51,048 bases of DNA from Methanobrevibacter sp. Its GTDB lineage: Archaea > Methanobacteriota > Methanobacteria > Methanobacteriales > Methanobacteriaceae. Shown one piece after another: positions 17,818 through 27,850 of the stretch. Numbering within the stretch: position 1 is the first letter of the stretch; every line of letters begins with the position of its first letter. The translations under genes and the position numbers were made by a program. Below the pieces are notes generated by a model. It was not told where the DNA came from. It did no database searches and saw nothing but the letters and a program-made list of their open reading frames with translations. The stretch is taken from NCBI RefSeq assembly GCF_017432245.1, contig NZ_JAFRJO010000028.1, positions 1-51,048 on the forward strand, read 5' to 3'.

Positions 17818-19761
17818 TTAATATTGGAATCTTAAAAGTAAAGATGAATAAATAATCACTATTACAGATCCAATATTATGAACAAATGCTCCACCAATAG
17901 GACCTAAGTATCCAAAAGCAGCCAGTGCAGTTGCTATAATATTTAATCCTAATGCAAAGCCAATCCCAATATTAATGGTTCTAATGGTTTTTCTTGAAAG
18001 TGCAAGCAAATGTGGAATATTCTTAATATCATCACTTACAAGACATACATCAGAGGCTTCAATTGAGATATCACTTCCGACACCACCCATTGAAATGCCT
18101 ATATCTGCTTGTCTTAAAGCGGGAGCATCATTTATTCCATCTCCAATCATAGCCACTTTTTTATTAGTGGATTGGAACTCTCTGATTTTAGAGATTTTAT
18201 CTTCAGGCAAACAATTATACTTCAAATCATTGATTCCCACATTAGATGCAATATGCTCCGCAGCATTCTTATTATCTCCTGTAAGCAAAGTGGAACTTAT
18301 TCCTAATTTGTCTAACTGACGAATAAGTTCATAAGCATCATCCCTTAAAACATCAGACAATAAAACTGCACCTAACAATTTACCATCTTCTCCAAGGTAA
18401 ATGGCTGTTGCACCAAGATTTAAATCTTCAGAAATCTTTTCTTCCATGAACTCATTAGGAACATCCATCTCCAATGAATTCAAGAACTCTTCATTTCCAG
18501 CACAAAGAGAGCGATTATTTAAATTAGCTTTTACACCTTTACCAATAATCATTTCAAAGTTTGATACTTTTTCCAAACTGTCTTCATAATTCTCCTTATA
18601 ATATTTCACAATTGATTTTGCTAAAGGGTGTTCAGAAGGACTTTCTAATGAAGCAAGCAAGCGAATAAGATCTTTTTCACTTATATCCTCATTATATGGA
18701 ATCACATTTGTAACAACTGGCTTTCCATAAGTCAAAGTACCTGTCTTATCAAAAATCATTTGATCTATTTTTGCTAATTTTTCAATGGAAATTCCCTCTT
18801 TAACTAAAATACCAACTTTAGTTAAATTACCGATTGATGCCATAATGGCAGTTGGAGTAGCAAGCACCAATGCACAAGGGCAGAACACTACTAAAATAGT
18901 CACTGCACGGATTATTTCACCTGTAAAGATTAAAGTTAAAATAGCACAAATAAATGCTACAACAACTATGAAGGTTGCCCATTTATCCGCAGCTTTAACC
19001 ACTTCCGCGTTCTCAGGATTTGCAGATTCCACTAATTTGATTAATTTCTGAAGAGAACTGTCTTGTCCTTTTTTAGTGGCTTTCATCACAAATGAACCAT
19101 AAAGATTAATGGTACCGCTAAATACTTCATCACCAACCATTTTATCTATTGGTATAGACTCCCCTGTCATAACAGACTGGTCTATTGAAGATTCCCCCTC
19201 AATGATTACCCCATCAACTGGAATAATCTCACCAGGAACAACTTTTAAAATATCCCCAACTCTAATCAAATCTGCAGGGACTACCAATTCAGTTTCAGAG
19301 TCAAGATTATAGTTCTTTATTAAAGTACCTTTAGTAGGACTTAAATCAATGAGCTTTTCAATTCCTGCTTTTGTTTTAGAGACTGTATAATCTTCTAAAA
19401 AACCACCAATTGCCATGATAATAGCAATTACACCTGCAGCAAATAATTCACCAATAAGAATTGAAGAGATGATTGCTATGGATACAAGAACATCTGCCTT
19501 AATGTCAAATTCTGTGTAAAGTCCTATGATTGCCTCTTTAAAAATTGGAATACCACAAAATATCACTGCTATCCAAATTAAATCAAATCTCCATAAATTT
19601 GCTCCAATTAAACTTAAGATTACTGAAATAATAGAAATTACAATAAATAAAATATCTCTTTTTTCACCATCCTGGAAAAAGTCTCTGATATTTAATTTAG
19701 GCCTATTAAACTCAATGGATGTTTTATCATCATTGTTAGAGAAAAATTTTTTCATATTCAT
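17818..19761 (-). CDS. Heavy-metal translocating P1B-type ATPase
   Basis: About 647 residues. The CPC metal motif of the membrane domain is at 294-296 (VFCPCALVLATPTA), the phosphorylated aspartate is Asp338 (DKTGT), and TGES, the SEHPLAKSI loop and the MIGDGINDAPAL hinge motif are present. There is no N-terminal HMA metal-binding domain. The start is taken as ATG at 19761 because GGAGG lies eight bases upstream; the longer form from 19791 would contain it. The last helix carries HNIGSVIVI, not the usual Cu-type MSxS, so the exported metal is uncertain. A CsoR-type operator lies just upstream. Confidence 0.92.
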   Translation of the reverse strand: MNMKKFFSNNDDKTSIEFNRPKLNIRDFFQDGEKRDILFIVISIISVILSLIGANLWRFDLIWIAVIFCGIPIFKEAIIGLYTEFDIKADVLVSIAIISSILIGELFAAGVIAIIMAIGGFLEDYTVSKTKAGIEKLIDLSPTKGTLIKNYNLDSETELVVPADLIRVGDILKVVPGEIIPVDGVIIEGESSIDQSVMTGESIPIDKMVGDEVFSGTINLYGSFVMKATKKGQDSSLQKLIKLVESANPENAEVVKAADKWATFIVVVAFICAILTLIFTGEIIRAVTILVVFCPCALVLATPTAIMASIGNLTKVGILVKEGISIEKLAKIDQMIFDKTGTLTYGKPVVTNVIPYNEDISEKDLIRLLASLESPSEHPLAKSIVKYYKENYEDSLEKVSNFEMIIGKGVKANLNNRSLCAGNEEFLNSLEMDVPNEFMEEKISEDLNLGATAIYLGEDGKLLGAVLLSDVLRDDAYELIRQLDKLGISSTLLTGDNKNAAEHIASNVGINDLKYNCLPEDKISKIREFQSTNKKVAMIGDGINDAPALRQADIGISMGGVGSDISIEASDVCLVSDDIKNIPHLLALSRKTIRTINIGIGFALGLNIIATALAAFGYLGPIGGAFVHNIGSVIVIIYSSLLLRFQY

Positions 19762-19813
19762 TTTATGGTCCTCCAATTTCATGATACACAATTAGATTTT
19801 TAATATTTTATAG

Positions 19814-19833
19814 GTATACCCTTATAGGTATAC
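19814..19833. promoter_or_regulatory. CsoR-type operator upstream of the P-type ATPase
   Basis: A 20-bp inverted repeat GTATACC-N6-GGTATAC, with core CTTATA, lies about 50 bases before the chosen ATPase start. The same core in the opposite orientation occurs before the repressor gene. This arrangement resembles known CsoR-family operators (TACCC/GGGTA half-sites). Confidence 0.8.
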
Positions 19834-19907
19834 TAAGTATTTGAAAAAAATAGATTAAATTGTTTAGAAATCAAAAAGAAATATTTAATCCCTAAAAACA
19901 ATTTAAT

Positions 19908-20180
19908 CTATAACCTTGAATAATATTCTAAAATAGTAGAAACATCATTAATGGCCTCATCACTTTCTCCTGCCTCAATTGCATTTCTAATACAATTTTC
20001 TAAGTGACCTTCTACTATAATGTGGCCTACTTTGTGTATAGCAGATTTAGAAGCGTTTACTTGCATTAAAATGTTTTCACAAGGAATATCTTCTTCAATC
20101 ATACGATCAATAGCATTTAACTGTCCAATAATTTTATTAATTCTTCTGTGAAGATTGTCTAAATCCATACATTGTTTCAT
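19908..20180 (-). CDS. CsoR-family metal-sensing transcriptional repressor
   Basis: A 90-residue all-helical protein of the CsoR/RcnR family. The likely metal ligands are Cys34, His59 and Cys63, the C-H-C set of copper-sensing CsoR; an extra Cys4 lies near the N-terminus, at a position used by some nickel or formaldehyde sensors. Such repressors leave DNA when metal binds. AGGTG lies before the ATG. The gene is upstream of the metal ATPase on the same strand, and both genes have the same palindrome, so autoregulation and joint control are very likely. Metal identity is inferred as Cu(I) but unproven. Confidence 0.9.
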   Translation of the reverse strand: MKQCMDLDNLHRRINKIIGQLNAIDRMIEEDIPCENILMQVNASKSAIHKVGHIIVEGHLENCIRNAIEAGESDEAINDVSTILEYYSRL

Positions 20181-20212
20181 AATAACACCTTAATAATTTT
20201 TTGATATTTATT

Positions 20213-20234
20213 GATATACCTATAAGGGTATATC
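20213..20234. promoter_or_regulatory. CsoR-type operator upstream of the repressor gene
   Basis: A 22-bp inverted repeat GATATACC-N6-GGTATATC (core TATAAG) lies 33 bases before the repressor ATG. It is the reverse-complement version of the repeat at 19814-19833, sharing the 14-bp core. Confidence 0.82.
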
Positions 20235-20408
20235 TATACTAATGTAGAACTTTCTAGTATATAAATGTTTTGAAAAATATCGAAAAATAGTAAAAATAGT
20301 AAAAATTTTCAAATGGGGATCAAAAATAATAAAGTATATAAAATTAAAAAATTTAAAAAATAGAAAGAATAAAAAAAGAAAAAATAAATTAATTTAAAAA
20401 TTAATTTA

Positions 20409-21509
20409 TTATAATTGTCCAAATTGTCTTAATTTCTCTGGGAAATATGTGTCTACTACATATTCTAGACCATATTTGGAGAAAGATTGCTGTTCTGCTT
20501 TTTTACCAATCTTAAGCATTTTCTTAATCTCGGTTTGCCAGAACTCAGTTTGATACCTTGGGTCTTTTGAAAGCTCTTTCAATCTCAATACATCGATATC
20601 TTTCAATGGATCTGTTGGAAGATCATATTCAATGATATCTGTTGCAGTTACTCCTAAGAACTTAGCATCAGGAGTAGCCAAATCATGATTTACGTGAGCT
20701 AATTTTGCACTTCCAGATATAATTACCTGTCCGATGTGGAATCCCCAAGGGTCTCCGTCGTTACAGATATAAACTGGAAGGCCTAATTCTTCATTTACCC
20801 TTTTGATAAATCTTCTTGTAGCACGAGCAGCTTGACCTTTAAGACCTACAATCAAACAATTGAATCTATTGTGAGCGTCCTCTTGAACTAACCTGTGGAA
20901 CATCCCCATGGTTTCCACTGCAAGTACAAAGTCTGCACCACAATCCAACAATTCAACTTGGTCAATGGTTGGAGAAATGGTATAACCGGATTTACCTGCC
21001 CTTGCAGCATTGATTTCAAATTCACCATCAAGCAAGGTAATGTCACCATAAACGGATGCACCGTCTTCTTCAGGCATTAATCCTAAATCTTCACGGGTAG
21101 CACCTAATGCTACTTCAAGGTCTTCTCCTACAATGTTAGATTCCTGTTGGTTATTGAATTCAATACCCCAACCTTCAGAGATATAGTACATCTCCCTGAT
21201 AGTAGCGGTTTTATCTCTTAATACCAAGTCCTTACAGAAATTAGCAACATAAACCATTTGCCCTAATTTTCTGATTTGCTTTACATTTCCAAGAGACCTT
21301 TTACCAAATCTGTCACCGAGGATATAATAACGTTTATCTGGGTCGTAAACAATGTTTCCAGTACCTCTAGAAGGAATTCTTAATGTAGGTACTTTCTCTT
21401 TTTCAACGTCCTCTATAATTTCTTGACCAAAGGCCTTAAGTTTATTGAAAGTGTATTGTCTCCTTTGCTCTTTGTGAGTATGTTTATGAGTAGTAGTTTC
21501 TTCAGCCAT
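20409..21509 (-). CDS. top6A: DNA topoisomerase VI subunit A
   Basis: A 366-residue Spo11-like subunit that makes the double-strand break. The catalytic tyrosine is Tyr108 or Tyr109 in REMYYISEG, within the CAP domain. The Toprim domain includes [19 protein letters not shown] and the metal-binding [18 protein letters not shown] site overlaps the end of top6B nine bases before the ATG, and the two genes are 4 bases apart, so translational coupling is likely. It forms an A2B2 heterotetramer with the next gene. Length is normal for archaeal members. Confidence 0.97.
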   Translation of the reverse strand: MAEETTTHKHTHKEQRRQYTFNKLKAFGQEIIEDVEKEKVPTLRIPSRGTGNIVYDPDKRYYILGDRFGKRSLGNVKQIRKLGQMVYVANFCKDLVLRDKTATIREMYYISEGWGIEFNNQQESNIVGEDLEVALGATREDLGLMPEEDGASVYGDITLLDGEFEINAARAGKSGYTISPTIDQVELLDCGADFVLAVETMGMFHRLVQEDAHNRFNCLIVGLKGQAARATRRFIKRVNEELGLPVYICNDGDPWGFHIGQVIISGSAKLAHVNHDLATPDAKFLGVTATDIIEYDLPTDPLKDIDVLRLKELSKDPRYQTEFWQTEIKKMLKIGKKAEQQSFSKYGLEYVVDTYFPEKLRQFGQL

Positions 21510-21513
21510 CTAA

Positions 21514-23292
21514 TCATACCTCCTGGTCCTCTGAGTCAAACAATGTAGACTGTTCAGTTTTTTTAGATTTTTTCTTTCTAGGTTTTTCATCATCTAAAAA
21601 CGCTTCATCCAAATCAGATTCTTGAACTCTATCCTTACGACTTGAATGTTCCTTGTCTACCACATGACCGAATTCGTCAAGCTCTTCAAGTAAGGAGTCT
21701 ACGTAATCTTCCTCTTCTATCTCTTCTTCAACTTTTTCTCCCATCAATTCTGCTAATGCTCTTCTTGTAACCTTAGCAAGAACCGGTTTATAATCAGGAA
21801 CACCAGTTTCAGCAAGTGCTGCTGCCTCTTCAATGATAACAGGAACATAATCTTCAAATATTTTAGATCTCATAGCTTTTTCCTTTTCAGCTTTTTTGGA
21901 TCTTATATGTCTTTGAAGCTTTCTTGCAATTTTCATGGTAGCTTGTCTAATCTCATGAACAATTTCAGGTTCTGGTGCAATACTTTGCTTACCAGTGGAT
22001 AAATAAGGAACTTGAGTGGAAATAATGTTAACAAATAAAGTTAAAGGAGTGTTATCCAAGTCTCTAAGACCATATCTTCTCCAATCAATGGATTTCAATG
22101 CTTCTGTAATGGCACAGCTTCCTGCATCAAAAGTCAATGGAACTCTGTTTGCAAATCTTAAGATTTCTGATTTTCTTTGTTCATTTACAATTCTACCAGC
22201 ATCTCCTCCATAAGCGATACCTGCTTCTACGATGAATGCTACACCACCTTTATAGGTAACAGGAGCTCTTGTAATTGTAGTGATGAATTCAGGTTTCAAT
22301 ATTAATTTCATACCTTTTTCTATTTGCTCTTCACCAATTGGAATAAGACCAGAGGTAGGAGGAGCCATGAATTTCATTTTTCCGAATGCTTCTACAATAG
22401 CTTCCGCTTCTGCCCAAGTCATGTTTTTTGGACGTTTTTTCATGTCAATGCCAGTAAGCTCTTGAAGCTCTTTGATTTTCTTGGAAGACATTCTGGATAA
22501 ATTAGTTGTAAGCATGCTTTTGAAGTTTCTTTTATCAGTAGTTTTTGCAATATGAGTAATGTCATCAGCAGTTACTCCTTTAGGGTGAGGCAATACTTCT
22601 TTAGGTAAGACTGGAACAATTTCTGCAGCTCTTTTAAAGATGTATTTATGTCCTTTAGGATCTCTAAATGTAATCTTTGCATGAGGGTTAGCAATCATGG
22701 TTCTACGAATGTACTCAAATGCACCTTGTTCAGCTAATGAATAGGACACCTCTTTAAAATGGAGTTGGATACAAACACCAGTACTTTCTGGAGTGAAATG
22801 CTCTGTTTTAATAACATCCCCAACGTTGTTTTTTACATCCATCTTAAATTCCATTTTGACACCTTTAAGCTCACCATCCTCTTTCCATCCGGAAATTACA
22901 TGGGTGGACTCACCAGTAGTCATTTGGGATAAAAGTACACAACCACTACAACCTAAACCTTGTTGCCCTCTTGATTGGATGTTTCTAAATTTGGAACCTG
23001 CAAACATCTGACAGTATACTTGAGTTACAAATTCCTCAGGGATACCTGGACCATTATCTGAATGTCTTAAAAGATAATGCTCTTTTCCGAGTTGCTTTAA
23101 ATCAATTCTAATTTCCGGCAAAATTCCTGCTTCCTCAGCAGCGTCAAAACTGTTTGTAATCAATTCGTGGAAAACAATAGTTAAAGACCTGATTTTACCA
23201 GAAAATCCTAACATCTGTTTATTTTTTCTAAAGAACTCTGATGGAGTCAATTGGTCAAAATTCTCAAAGAGTTCTTGCGCTTGTTGAGACAA
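21514..23292 (-). CDS. top6B: DNA topoisomerase VI subunit B
   Basis: A 592-residue GHKL ATPase subunit. The N box [14 protein letters not shown], the DNGPGIP G1 motif and the [10 protein letters not shown] lid (residues about 108-120) are clear; a H2TH and transducer domain follow, and the last 80 residues are acidic then lysine-rich ([11 protein letters not shown]). The start is TTG at 23292 with a strong GAGGAGG site. The order is B then A, with 4 bases between. Together they relax supercoils and unlink chromosomes. Confidence 0.97.
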   Translation of the reverse strand: MSQQAQELFENFDQLTPSEFFRKNKQMLGFSGKIRSLTIVFHELITNSFDAAEEAGILPEIRIDLKQLGKEHYLLRHSDNGPGIPEEFVTQVYCQMFAGSKFRNIQSRGQQGLGCSGCVLLSQMTTGESTHVISGWKEDGELKGVKMEFKMDVKNNVGDVIKTEHFTPESTGVCIQLHFKEVSYSLAEQGAFEYIRRTMIANPHAKITFRDPKGHKYIFKRAAEIVPVLPKEVLPHPKGVTADDITHIAKTTDKRNFKSMLTTNLSRMSSKKIKELQELTGIDMKKRPKNMTWAEAEAIVEAFGKMKFMAPPTSGLIPIGEEQIEKGMKLILKPEFITTITRAPVTYKGGVAFIVEAGIAYGGDAGRIVNEQRKSEILRFANRVPLTFDAGSCAITEALKSIDWRRYGLRDLDNTPLTLFVNIISTQVPYLSTGKQSIAPEPEIVHEIRQATMKIARKLQRHIRSKKAEKEKAMRSKIFEDYVPVIIEEAAALAETGVPDYKPVLAKVTRRALAELMGEKVEEEIEEEDYVDSLLEELDEFGHVVDKEHSSRKDRVQESDLDEAFLDDEKPRKKKSKKTEQSTLFDSEDQEV

Positions 23293-24007
23293 ATTAAACC
23301 TCCTCTACATGTTTTTAATTAACATATGAATTAATTAAGCTAAAATCTAATTAAGCTAAATCATTAAATAATCAATAATACTTAATTATTTAAAGTACTG
23401 AACTTTCATAAAAATTCTCCATAAAAAACATATAATGAATTTTTTATATGGTAATGTAATCATAAAATAGCATATATTTAATAAATGTTTTATTAAAAAT
23501 ATACAAAGATTATTTTTCTGGAAAATTTTTATACAAAAATGAAAAAATTACTAAAATTTTAGACAAAATAATATTTAATTATAATCAAAAATGTGCCAAA
23601 ACTATAGTAAATATATCACTATATATACATATGTTGTTGAAAGTATATAAAAGTTTTTAATTACTATAAAAATTTTAATAAAAAAATCATCATATAGTAA
23701 AAAAATTTAGGCTAAATATAATTAAATTACATCACATCAAAAAATATTGTTAAAAAATATTAAACCATACATATATCTTTAATGAAAAATAACAATTAAT
23801 TAAGAAAATTGATTCGGACAAATAAAAACAATATCAATTTGTAAAAATAAAATTGATGAATCAGATATTAGAAATAAATTTAAGAAATTAAAAAAAATGA
23901 AAAAATAGAAAAATAGCAGGATTAAAAAATAAAAAAATTAAGAAATAAAAATCGAGATGTTGATAGAAAAAATAATAAAAGTAATAAAAAAGTAAAAGAA
24001 AAAATTT
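23293..24007. other. 715-bp AT-rich intergenic region
   Basis: No gene, tRNA or convincing structured RNA was seen. It includes the top6B promoter; a TATAAA-like element on the minus strand near 23440 is a candidate. Two-way AT runs and a near-palindromic ATATATACATATGT at about 23625-23640 occur in the centre. Homopolymer A runs dominate the downstream 150 bases. Confidence 0.6.
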
Positions 24008-24607
24008 CTAATCTAAGTCATCACGGAATTGAATTTCATCTCTTTCAATTCCAACAACTTCTTTGAATTCTTTCATTTTACGTTCATTTTTCTTATTCTC
24101 TAAAAATGCATAGACAGATTTATGCCTTGATCCATTAAGAATCATTTCAACTGCTTCCTTAGCAATCATTACATTTTCAAGCTCGCCGATTAATGAAACA
24201 GTCTTTCCATAAATAGCCATGTCCACTTCAGCCATATCAACAATTATTTCTCTGGTTTTTCCATCTTTTCCAATTATTCTACCTTTGTATCTTGCCATAG
24301 CCTTTTTGGATTTTCCAACATACAAAGGCAATTTGATTATTTCCAAATAAGTATCATCTTTATTTAATTTTAATGCTACACGAGGATTGAATCCACGAGC
24401 AATAGCCTTTACAATATGATTTGCTTTCCATACACCAAGAGGATCTTCCATATTTTCATTAGGATAAACAGCTACAGTGCAATCTTCACTATCAATATCC
24501 AAATGAGTATTAGTTGCATTTTCAATTAATTGTTTGGTTTCTCCTTTTGTTCCAATTAAAGCACCTACTCTATCTGCAGGAACTCTAAGATAATCGGTTT
24601 CCGGCAA
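24008..24607 (-). CDS. KH-domain protein of the Pno1/Dim2 type
   Basis: About 199 residues with two KH domains. [18 protein letters not shown] marks the first and [21 protein letters not shown] the second, each with the GxxG RNA-binding loop. Archaeal relatives are Dim2/Pno1-like ribosome assembly factors that bind the 3' end of 16S pre-rRNA. The start is taken as TTG at 24607, five bases after GAGGTGA; a GTG at 24616 would place the ribosome site within the gene. Just upstream on the same strand lie the RIO1-like kinase and aIF1A, the usual archaeal neighbours. Confidence 0.9.
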   Translation of the reverse strand: MPETDYLRVPADRVGALIGTKGETKQLIENATNTHLDIDSEDCTVAVYPNENMEDPLGVWKANHIVKAIARGFNPRVALKLNKDDTYLEIIKLPLYVGKSKKAMARYKGRIIGKDGKTREIIVDMAEVDMAIYGKTVSLIGELENVMIAKEAVEMILNGSRHKSVYAFLENKKNERKMKEFKEVVGIERDEIQFRDDLD

Positions 24608-24842
24608 TTTATTCACCTCTTTGATTTGTTTTATAAATTCATTTACAATTATATATTAAATATTTCAATTAAATTTAATAAATATTTTGATAAATTAATG
24701 TTTTAATAAAATTAACTTAAAATTAAAAAACACACAAATGGAAACCTAATTGGAACTTAAAAATATTTATTTAATATTAATAAAAAATAGGTTTCCTAAG
24801 AGCATTTGAAAAGTAATATTTTTAAATAAGACTTTTTTCTTA

Positions 24843-24864
24843 AATCTTCTCTTCGAGAAAGATT
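24843..24864 (-). other. Stem-loop in the RIO1-like gene 3' region
   Basis: AATCTTCTC pairs with GAG(A)AAGATT around a three-base TTC loop: a nine-pair stem with one bulge, unusually GC-containing for this genome. It lies 7-28 bases beyond the kinase stop codon. It is not followed by a T-run on the minus strand, so termination is not certain; processing or chance are alternatives. Confidence 0.35.
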
Positions 24865-24870
24865 AAATAA

Positions 24871-25746
24871 TTAATCTTTAATCAAACGATTAGTTAAATC
24901 TTCAATGGAAGTGTCCACGCCCATCTTAGAAAATTCAAAACTAATGTTCTTTATGTCTCTTTCAAGCAATTCGCGAGCTATGATATGATCTTTTACAACA
25001 GATTGAGAAACATCTATAATAACTGGCTCTTCATCAAAATTTAGAATGTTATAGCTTGATAAGTCACCATGAATCAAATTGGCCTTGTTTATGAACTTAT
25101 CCATTTGATCAACTAATTTCTCATAAAAGTCAATAGGGTCTTGTGGAGGCAAGTTTTTCACAGTTGGTGCAGGATTTCCATCTTCATCCCCGATGAATTC
25201 AATTATCAAAACATTGTTCAAGCTTGTTATGGCTTCTGGAACATTCACTCCTGCATCCTTAAGCCTTGTTAAATTCCTATATTCCTTATTCACCCAATTA
25301 TTTATCAGCTGTCTTTTATTGCTTGACCTAACATTAAAACGAGGGTCTCCTGCAATGTAATATTGCATTTTCTTAAAATCGGAAGTGGCAATCCTATAAA
25401 TCTTAACAGCAACTATGGAACCATCATCCTTAATCCCTTTTAGTACATTAGCTTCCTTACCAGTGCTAATAGCTCCATTTAAAACATCCAAATAACCTTG
25501 ATTAGCTAATTTATAAAGTACCTGCAAAGTTGCCTTGTCAAAGATTTCACTAGATACCTTCCTATCATCAGAATCCTTAATTCTTTTTTGTGAAATCAAT
25601 TTTTGAACTTGTGCATCCGCTTTAGCCACTCTCGGATTTTCGTCCATCACTTCTTCATCAGATTCAACTTCCATTGAATCATCTTCCATAAGCTCCTCAT
25701 CAACAAGTTCCTCATCAACATTAGCCATTATTGGATTCTCTTCCAT
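24871..25746 (-). CDS. rio1: RIO1-family serine protein kinase
   Basis: A 291-residue atypical kinase. An acidic N-terminal extension of about 60 residues is followed by the RIO1 core: phosphate loop GAISTGKEANVLKG, catalytic lysine in VAVKIYR, the flexible loop RFNVRSSNKRQLINNWVNKE, catalytic HGDLSSYNIL and metal-binding IIDVSQSV. RIO1 acts late in small ribosomal subunit maturation. GGTG before the ATG supports the start. Downstream is the KH protein, upstream is aIF1A, together a conserved ribosome-biogenesis group. Confidence 0.94.
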   Translation of the reverse strand: MEENPIMANVDEELVDEELMEDDSMEVESDEEVMDENPRVAKADAQVQKLISQKRIKDSDDRKVSSEIFDKATLQVLYKLANQGYLDVLNGAISTGKEANVLKGIKDDGSIVAVKIYRIATSDFKKMQYYIAGDPRFNVRSSNKRQLINNWVNKEYRNLTRLKDAGVNVPEAITSLNNVLIIEFIGDEDGNPAPTVKNLPPQDPIDFYEKLVDQMDKFINKANLIHGDLSSYNILNFDEEPVIIDVSQSVVKDHIIARELLERDIKNISFEFSKMGVDTSIEDLTNRLIKD

Positions 25747-25867
25747 AAAAACACCGTTTTAAAATTAGATAAAAATTTAGAAGTAGTTCAAAAAGTAATT
25801 AAAAAAATTAAGTAAAATTTAGGTAAAAAAAGAAAATTAAAAAAGTAAATCAAAGGATTTACTTAAT

Positions 25868-26173
25868 TTACATATTCAAATAGCCTTTTCTTTCAAGCCA
25901 GTTAGATTCTGTTCTTGTGTATCTCCAAATTACATCAGCCTTTTGGTCTGATTGGAAATCCCATGGTTTTACAAGAACAACATCACCTTCACGTATCCAA
26001 ATTCTCTTTTTCATTTTACCTGGAATACGTGTCATTCTGATATTACCATCAGCACATCTTACTTTAATTTTTCCATGACCCATAATTTGTTCGACTACCC
26101 CTGGAATTTCGCCTTTTCTAGGAGTACGTACTCTTCTATATTCTTGTTGATCATTATTTTGTGGTTTACTCAA
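25868..26173 (-). CDS. Translation initiation factor aIF1A
   Basis: A 101-residue OB-fold protein. RRVRTPRKGEIPGVVEQIMG, GHGKIKVRCADGNIRMTRIP and WIREGDVVLVKPWDFQ are the family signatures. It binds the A site of the small ribosomal subunit during initiation. The start is TTG at 26173 with GGAGGAG upstream. It heads the minus-strand group with the RIO1-like kinase and KH protein. Confidence 0.97.
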   Translation of the reverse strand: MSKPQNNDQQEYRRVRTPRKGEIPGVVEQIMGHGKIKVRCADGNIRMTRIPGKMKKRIWIREGDVVLVKPWDFQSDQKADVIWRYTRTESNWLERKGYLNM

Positions 26174-26544
26174 AAATTCTCCTCCTACTCATTCTCCAAA
26201 TATTTAATAACACATCATTTTAATAAATCAGTTAAATAAATCATTTATATAAATTAATATTTGATTAAACAATTTTCTAAATAAATTGAAAATTTCGTTT
26301 AAATTATTGTTTAAGAAATACCGCTAATAATTTATTATTATATATTATATATTTCTTAATATAAATACTAACAAGATAATTTATAAAGGTTTTGATTTTT
26401 AATGTGAATTTTTATACAAAAATACATAATATAAAATATATCTATTAATAAATTATTAAATAGAAAACATTATCAAAAATATTTTTGATATGTTATATAT
26501 TATAATTTTTTTAAAATATTTTTTAAAGTTTCAAAGGTAATACA
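26174..26544. other. 371-bp AT-rich divergent promoter region
   Basis: Separates aIF1A (minus) from moeA (plus). It holds promoters for both; several TATATAT-type stretches occur around 26335-26365, and a TATA-like ATATATTATAATTT lies near 26490-26508 for moeA. No gene or structured RNA seen. Confidence 0.6.
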
Positions 26545-27789
26545 ATGGGTGTAGAATTTTTAAAGATAAAAGAAGTAGATGAAGCAAAAGAAATCATTAA
26601 TGAAAAGTTTAATGAATACTATACTCCACAATCTGAAATCATTGATATAGCAGAAAGCAATAACCGAATTACATTCAGTAAAATCGAAAGTAAAATTGAT
26701 TTTCCACCATTTAACAGATCCCTTAAAGATGGTTTTGCAATAAAATCAGAAGATAGTTATGGGGTTAATGAAGAAAATCCTAAAAAGCTTAAAGTCATTG
26801 ACTTTTTAGAGGCAGGATCATTTACTGATAAAACTGTAGAACTCGGAAAATGTGTAGAAATCAGTACAGGTGCACCAATTCCTGAAGGTGCAGATGCAGT
26901 TGTTATGGTGGAATTTTCCAATAGACCAGAAGACAATGATGAACTTGAAGAAGACGAGATTGAGATATTGACCAGCGTGACTCCTTCCCAAGACATTGGA
27001 CAAAAAGGTTCTGATGTTAAGAAAGGACAGACAATTCTTGAAGAAAACATTCTACTTAATCCTCCTAAAATAGGAGTGATAGCTGCTCAAGGAATAGACA
27101 CTGTTGAAGTGTATAGAAAGCCTAAAGTTGGAATTATCTCTACTGGAAATGAATTATTAACCAATCAGGAAGAATTGCAACCTGGAAAAATCTATGATGT
27201 TAATAGTGAAATGATTAAGGCAGGTGTAGATAACTGTGGTGGAGAAGGAAAATGCTTAGGAATCGTTAAAGACGTTTATGATGACTTAAAGGCTAAAATT
27301 CAAGACTCATTGAAAGAATGTGACATCTTGCTATGCTCTGGCGGAACTTCCGCAGGAGTTGGAGACAATATACGGCATATTCTTGATGAACTGGGAGAAG
27401 TTTATATTCATGGGATTACTGTACAGCCTGGAAAGCCAACTATTCTTGGAGTTGTTGATGGAAAGATAGTCATAGGACTTCCTGGAAATCCAGTTTCTGC
27501 AATTGTAATCTTTAATGTATTTGTTGCACCAGCAATTAAGAAATTAGCAGGTTACAAAGATGAGGAAGAGCAAAAAACAATTAAAGGAACTTTAAGAAGA
27601 AGAATCCATTCACCAATTGGAAGAATGCAATATCAATTGGTCAGATTGGAAGGTGATGATGTGATTCCGATATTTAAAGACTCTGGAGCTATATTCTCAC
27701 TTGCTAGTGCAGCAGGATATACAAAAGTCTCTAAACAGACAGAATTGCTTGAAGAAGGAGAAGAAGTTGAAGTAATTCTCTTTAATTGA
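26545..27789 (+). CDS. moeA: Molybdopterin molybdenumtransferase MoeA
   Basis: A 414-residue protein of normal MoeA length. FNRSLKDGFAIKSED is domain I/II, EISTGAPIPEGADAVVMVEF a conserved segment, and CSGGTSAGVGDN with GLPGNPVSAIVIF form the molybdopterin-binding domain. It inserts molybdate (or tungstate) into molybdopterin, needed for formate and formylmethanofuran dehydrogenases. A GGTAA-type site precedes the ATG. Two small genes follow closely. Confidence 0.95.
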   Translation: MGVEFLKIKEVDEAKEIINEKFNEYYTPQSEIIDIAESNNRITFSKIESKIDFPPFNRSLKDGFAIKSEDSYGVNEENPKKLKVIDFLEAGSFTDKTVELGKCVEISTGAPIPEGADAVVMVEFSNRPEDNDELEEDEIEILTSVTPSQDIGQKGSDVKKGQTILEENILLNPPKIGVIAAQGIDTVEVYRKPKVGIISTGNELLTNQEELQPGKIYDVNSEMIKAGVDNCGGEGKCLGIVKDVYDDLKAKIQDSLKECDILLCSGGTSAGVGDNIRHILDELGEVYIHGITVQPGKPTILGVVDGKIVIGLPGNPVSAIVIFNVFVAPAIKKLAGYKDEEEQKTIKGTLRRRIHSPIGRMQYQLVRLEGDDVIPIFKDSGAIFSLASAAGYTKVSKQTELLEEGEEVEVILFN

Positions 27790-27850
27790 ATTAAAATGAA
27801 AATTTAAAAATTATAAAAAAGATATATCATTATAATTATCAGGTGTAAAC

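Noticed and set aside
19762-19791. Upstream start for the metal ATPase
   Set aside because: It would place the strong GGAGG ribosome site inside the coding region; the ATG at 19761 is better placed.
23293-24007. tRNA or structured RNA in the long gap
   Set aside because: No GC-rich cloverleaf or paired stems of note; sequence is uniformly AT-rich.
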